Shown here in pieces: positions 5,181 through 6,119 of a stretch of 6,119 nt of DNA (its first letter is position 1; each line of letters starts with the position of its first letter). The notes under the pieces were generated by a model. That model made no database searches. It saw nothing but the letters and a program-made list of their open reading frames with translations, and had not been told where the DNA came from. Source of the stretch: JBHENW01 sp046261875 (GTDB lineage Bacteria > Acidobacteriota > Thermoanaerobaculia > UBA5066 > Gp7-AA6). The stretch is from contig JBHENW010000215.1 of NCBI GenBank assembly GCA_046261875.1, positions 1-6,119 of the forward strand, in the 5' to 3' direction. Made by a program: the position numbers and the translations under genes.

Positions 5181-6119
5181 TGGTAGACCCACCACCTCTC
5201 GTTAGCACCCCTCCCCCCATCACGACGTCCCCCTCATAGAAGACGCAGGACTGTCCCGGCGCGACGGCGCGCACGGGCGAATCGAACGAGACGGTCGCCG
5301 TCCCGTCGCCACGCATCCTGACCGTCGCGGGCACTTCGGCCGCGCGGTGGCGGACGCGGGCGGCCGCTCGGAAGCTCTCGCCCGGAGGCTGCCCGGAGGG
5401 GAAGCGCAGGTCGCGCACATCCGCTTCCCGCGTCGCGAGGTCCGCCTCGCGGCCGACCACCACGCGGTTGCCGGGGGCATCCACTTCGAGCACGTAGAGG
5501 CGCTCGGAGGCCGCCACGCCGATGCCGCGCCGCTGGCCGACCGTGAACCGGTAATGACCCGCATGGCTCCCGAGGGGCGCGCCGGCGGCGTCTTCGAGCC
5601 GACCGCCCCGCGACGGCAGCCGCAGCCCGAGGTTCGCCGCGTGCTCCGCGACGAAATCCCCGGCGCGGACGCCGACGGGAACGAAGCAGATCTCCTGGCT
5701 CTCCTCCTTGTCCGCCGTCGGGAGACGGGCGCGCCGCGCGTGCGCGCGCACCTGGGCCTTGGTCAGGCCGCCGACGGGGAAGCGCGCGGCCGCGAGCTGC
5801 TCGGAGGTCAGGTCGTAGAGGAAGTAGCTCTGGTCCTTCACCGGATCCGTCCCCTTCCGCAACGTGATCCGTCCCTCGGCGTCTTTCTCGGCCCGCACGT
5901 AGTGGCCGGTTGCGACGGCCTCGCATCCCATCGCCTGCGCCCGTTCCCAGAGAGTGGCGAACTTGACCTTCGCGTTGCACGCGGAGCAGGGGATCGGGGT
6001 CTCGCCGGCGAGGTATGAGGCGACGAAGGGCTTGACGACGTCCTCCCGGAACTCTTCCTCCAGGTCGAGGACGTAGTGCGGGATCTCCAGGGCCCAGGCG
6101 ACCCGCCGCGCGTCGGAGA
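5173..6119 (-). CDS. mnmA: tRNA-specific 2-thiouridylase MnmA (5' end outside window)
   Basis: MnmA installs the 2-thio group on U34 of Lys, Glu and Gln tRNAs, using ATP and sulfur relayed as a persulfide. 314 residues are visible, reading in frame from 6117. The visible part begins at SDARRVAWALEIPHYVLDL, near where about 50-60 N-terminal residues should already have passed, so the ATP-binding PP-loop (SGGxDSS) lies beyond the right edge. Present are PCSACNAKVKF with the first catalytic Cys at visible residue 47, VATGHY, KDQSYFLYDL, KEESQEICFVPVG with the second catalytic Cys at 144, and GHYRFTVGQRRGIGVA. A C-terminal beta-barrel domain follows. The ATG at 5931 is internal and should not be taken as the start. 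The C-terminus GGGSTTT is encoded by the hairpin shared with the converging DUF3467 gene. The identification is firm. Confidence 0.96.
   Translation of the reverse strand, partial: SDARRVAWALEIPHYVLDLEEEFREDVVKPFVASYLAGETPIPCSACNAKVKFATLWERAQAMGCEAVATGHYVRAEKDAEGRITLRKGTDPVKDQSYFLYDLTSEQLAAARFPVGGLTKAQVRAHARRARLPTADKEESQEICFVPVGVRAGDFVAEHAANLGLRLPSRGGRLEDAAGAPLGSHAGHYRFTVGQRRGIGVAASERLYVLEVDAPGNRVVVGREADLATREADVRDLRFPSGQPPGESFRAAARVRHRAAEVPATVRMRGDGTATVSFDSPVRAVAPGQSCVFYEGDVVMGGGVLTRGGGSTTT
5175..5197. terminator. 9-bp perfect hairpin between convergent DUF3467 and mnmA; possible bidirectional terminator
   Basis: AGGTGGTGG (5175-5183), loop TAGAC, CCACCACCT (5189-5197) is a perfect 9-bp inverted repeat. 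It sits on the stop codons of the two converging genes, the usual place for a shared bidirectional terminator, and it encodes the mnmA C-terminal Ser-Thr-Thr-Thr region. There is no T-run after the stem on either strand, so it is not a textbook intrinsic terminator. It may pause polymerase, protect 3' ends or work with Rho. Confidence 0.45.

Noticed and set aside
5234..6018. Long overlapping frames on both strands within mnmA
   Set aside because: They are alternate-frame shadows of a clearly conserved MnmA sequence.

Overview
This is a high-GC (visibly about two-thirds or more G+C) chromosomal window from a Gram-negative bacterium. Two genes encode exported proteins with signal peptides, one of them a barrel-type outer-membrane protein ending in Phe. 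The gene mix is a TraF-like OMP, an FYDLN-type zinc ribbon, a TatT-like helical-repeat protein and a DUF3467 protein. It looks like an uncultured Acidobacteriota- or deltaproteobacteria-like lineage, but the taxonomy is inference and weak. There are no tRNAs, rRNAs, CRISPR arrays or insertion sequences in the window.

Layout. 1-680 (minus) is a wrecked type I restriction-modification locus: the first 37 codons of an hsdR-like gene joined out of frame to the middle of an hsdM-like gene, which carries two further indels. 704-3024 (minus) is a two-gene unit: an outer-membrane protein (TTG start) followed by tgt, the tRNA-guanine transglycosylase. The tgt frame overlaps the upstream stop as CTGA. 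3025-3119 is a divergent intergenic region with a recognisable sigma70-type promoter facing right. 3120-4023 (plus) holds an FYDLN-type zinc-ribbon protein with an acidic tail, and folK, which starts inside it. 3935-4858 (minus) is an exported helical-repeat protein converging on folK. 4874-5176 (plus) is a DUF3467 protein, and 5173-6119 (minus) is mnmA, cut by the right edge. DUF3467 and mnmA converge so tightly that their stop codons overlap, and a perfect 9-bp hairpin sits there.

How the genes relate. Most are housekeeping: Tgt (queuosine) and MnmA (2-thiouridine) both modify wobble position 34 of tRNAs, and FolK makes a folate precursor. They are not obviously one pathway. The organisation is extremely compact: almost every gene pair overlaps or nearly abuts.

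The parts most worth a second look are the chimeric hsdR'-'hsdM remnant, the 125-nt overprint in which one stretch encodes an Asp/Glu-rich tail in one frame and an Arg/Lys/Thr-rich FolK extension in another, the apparently non-canonical starts of tgt and the exported repeat protein, and the stop-codon-overlapping hairpin pair. I see no convincing new defence or mobile system.
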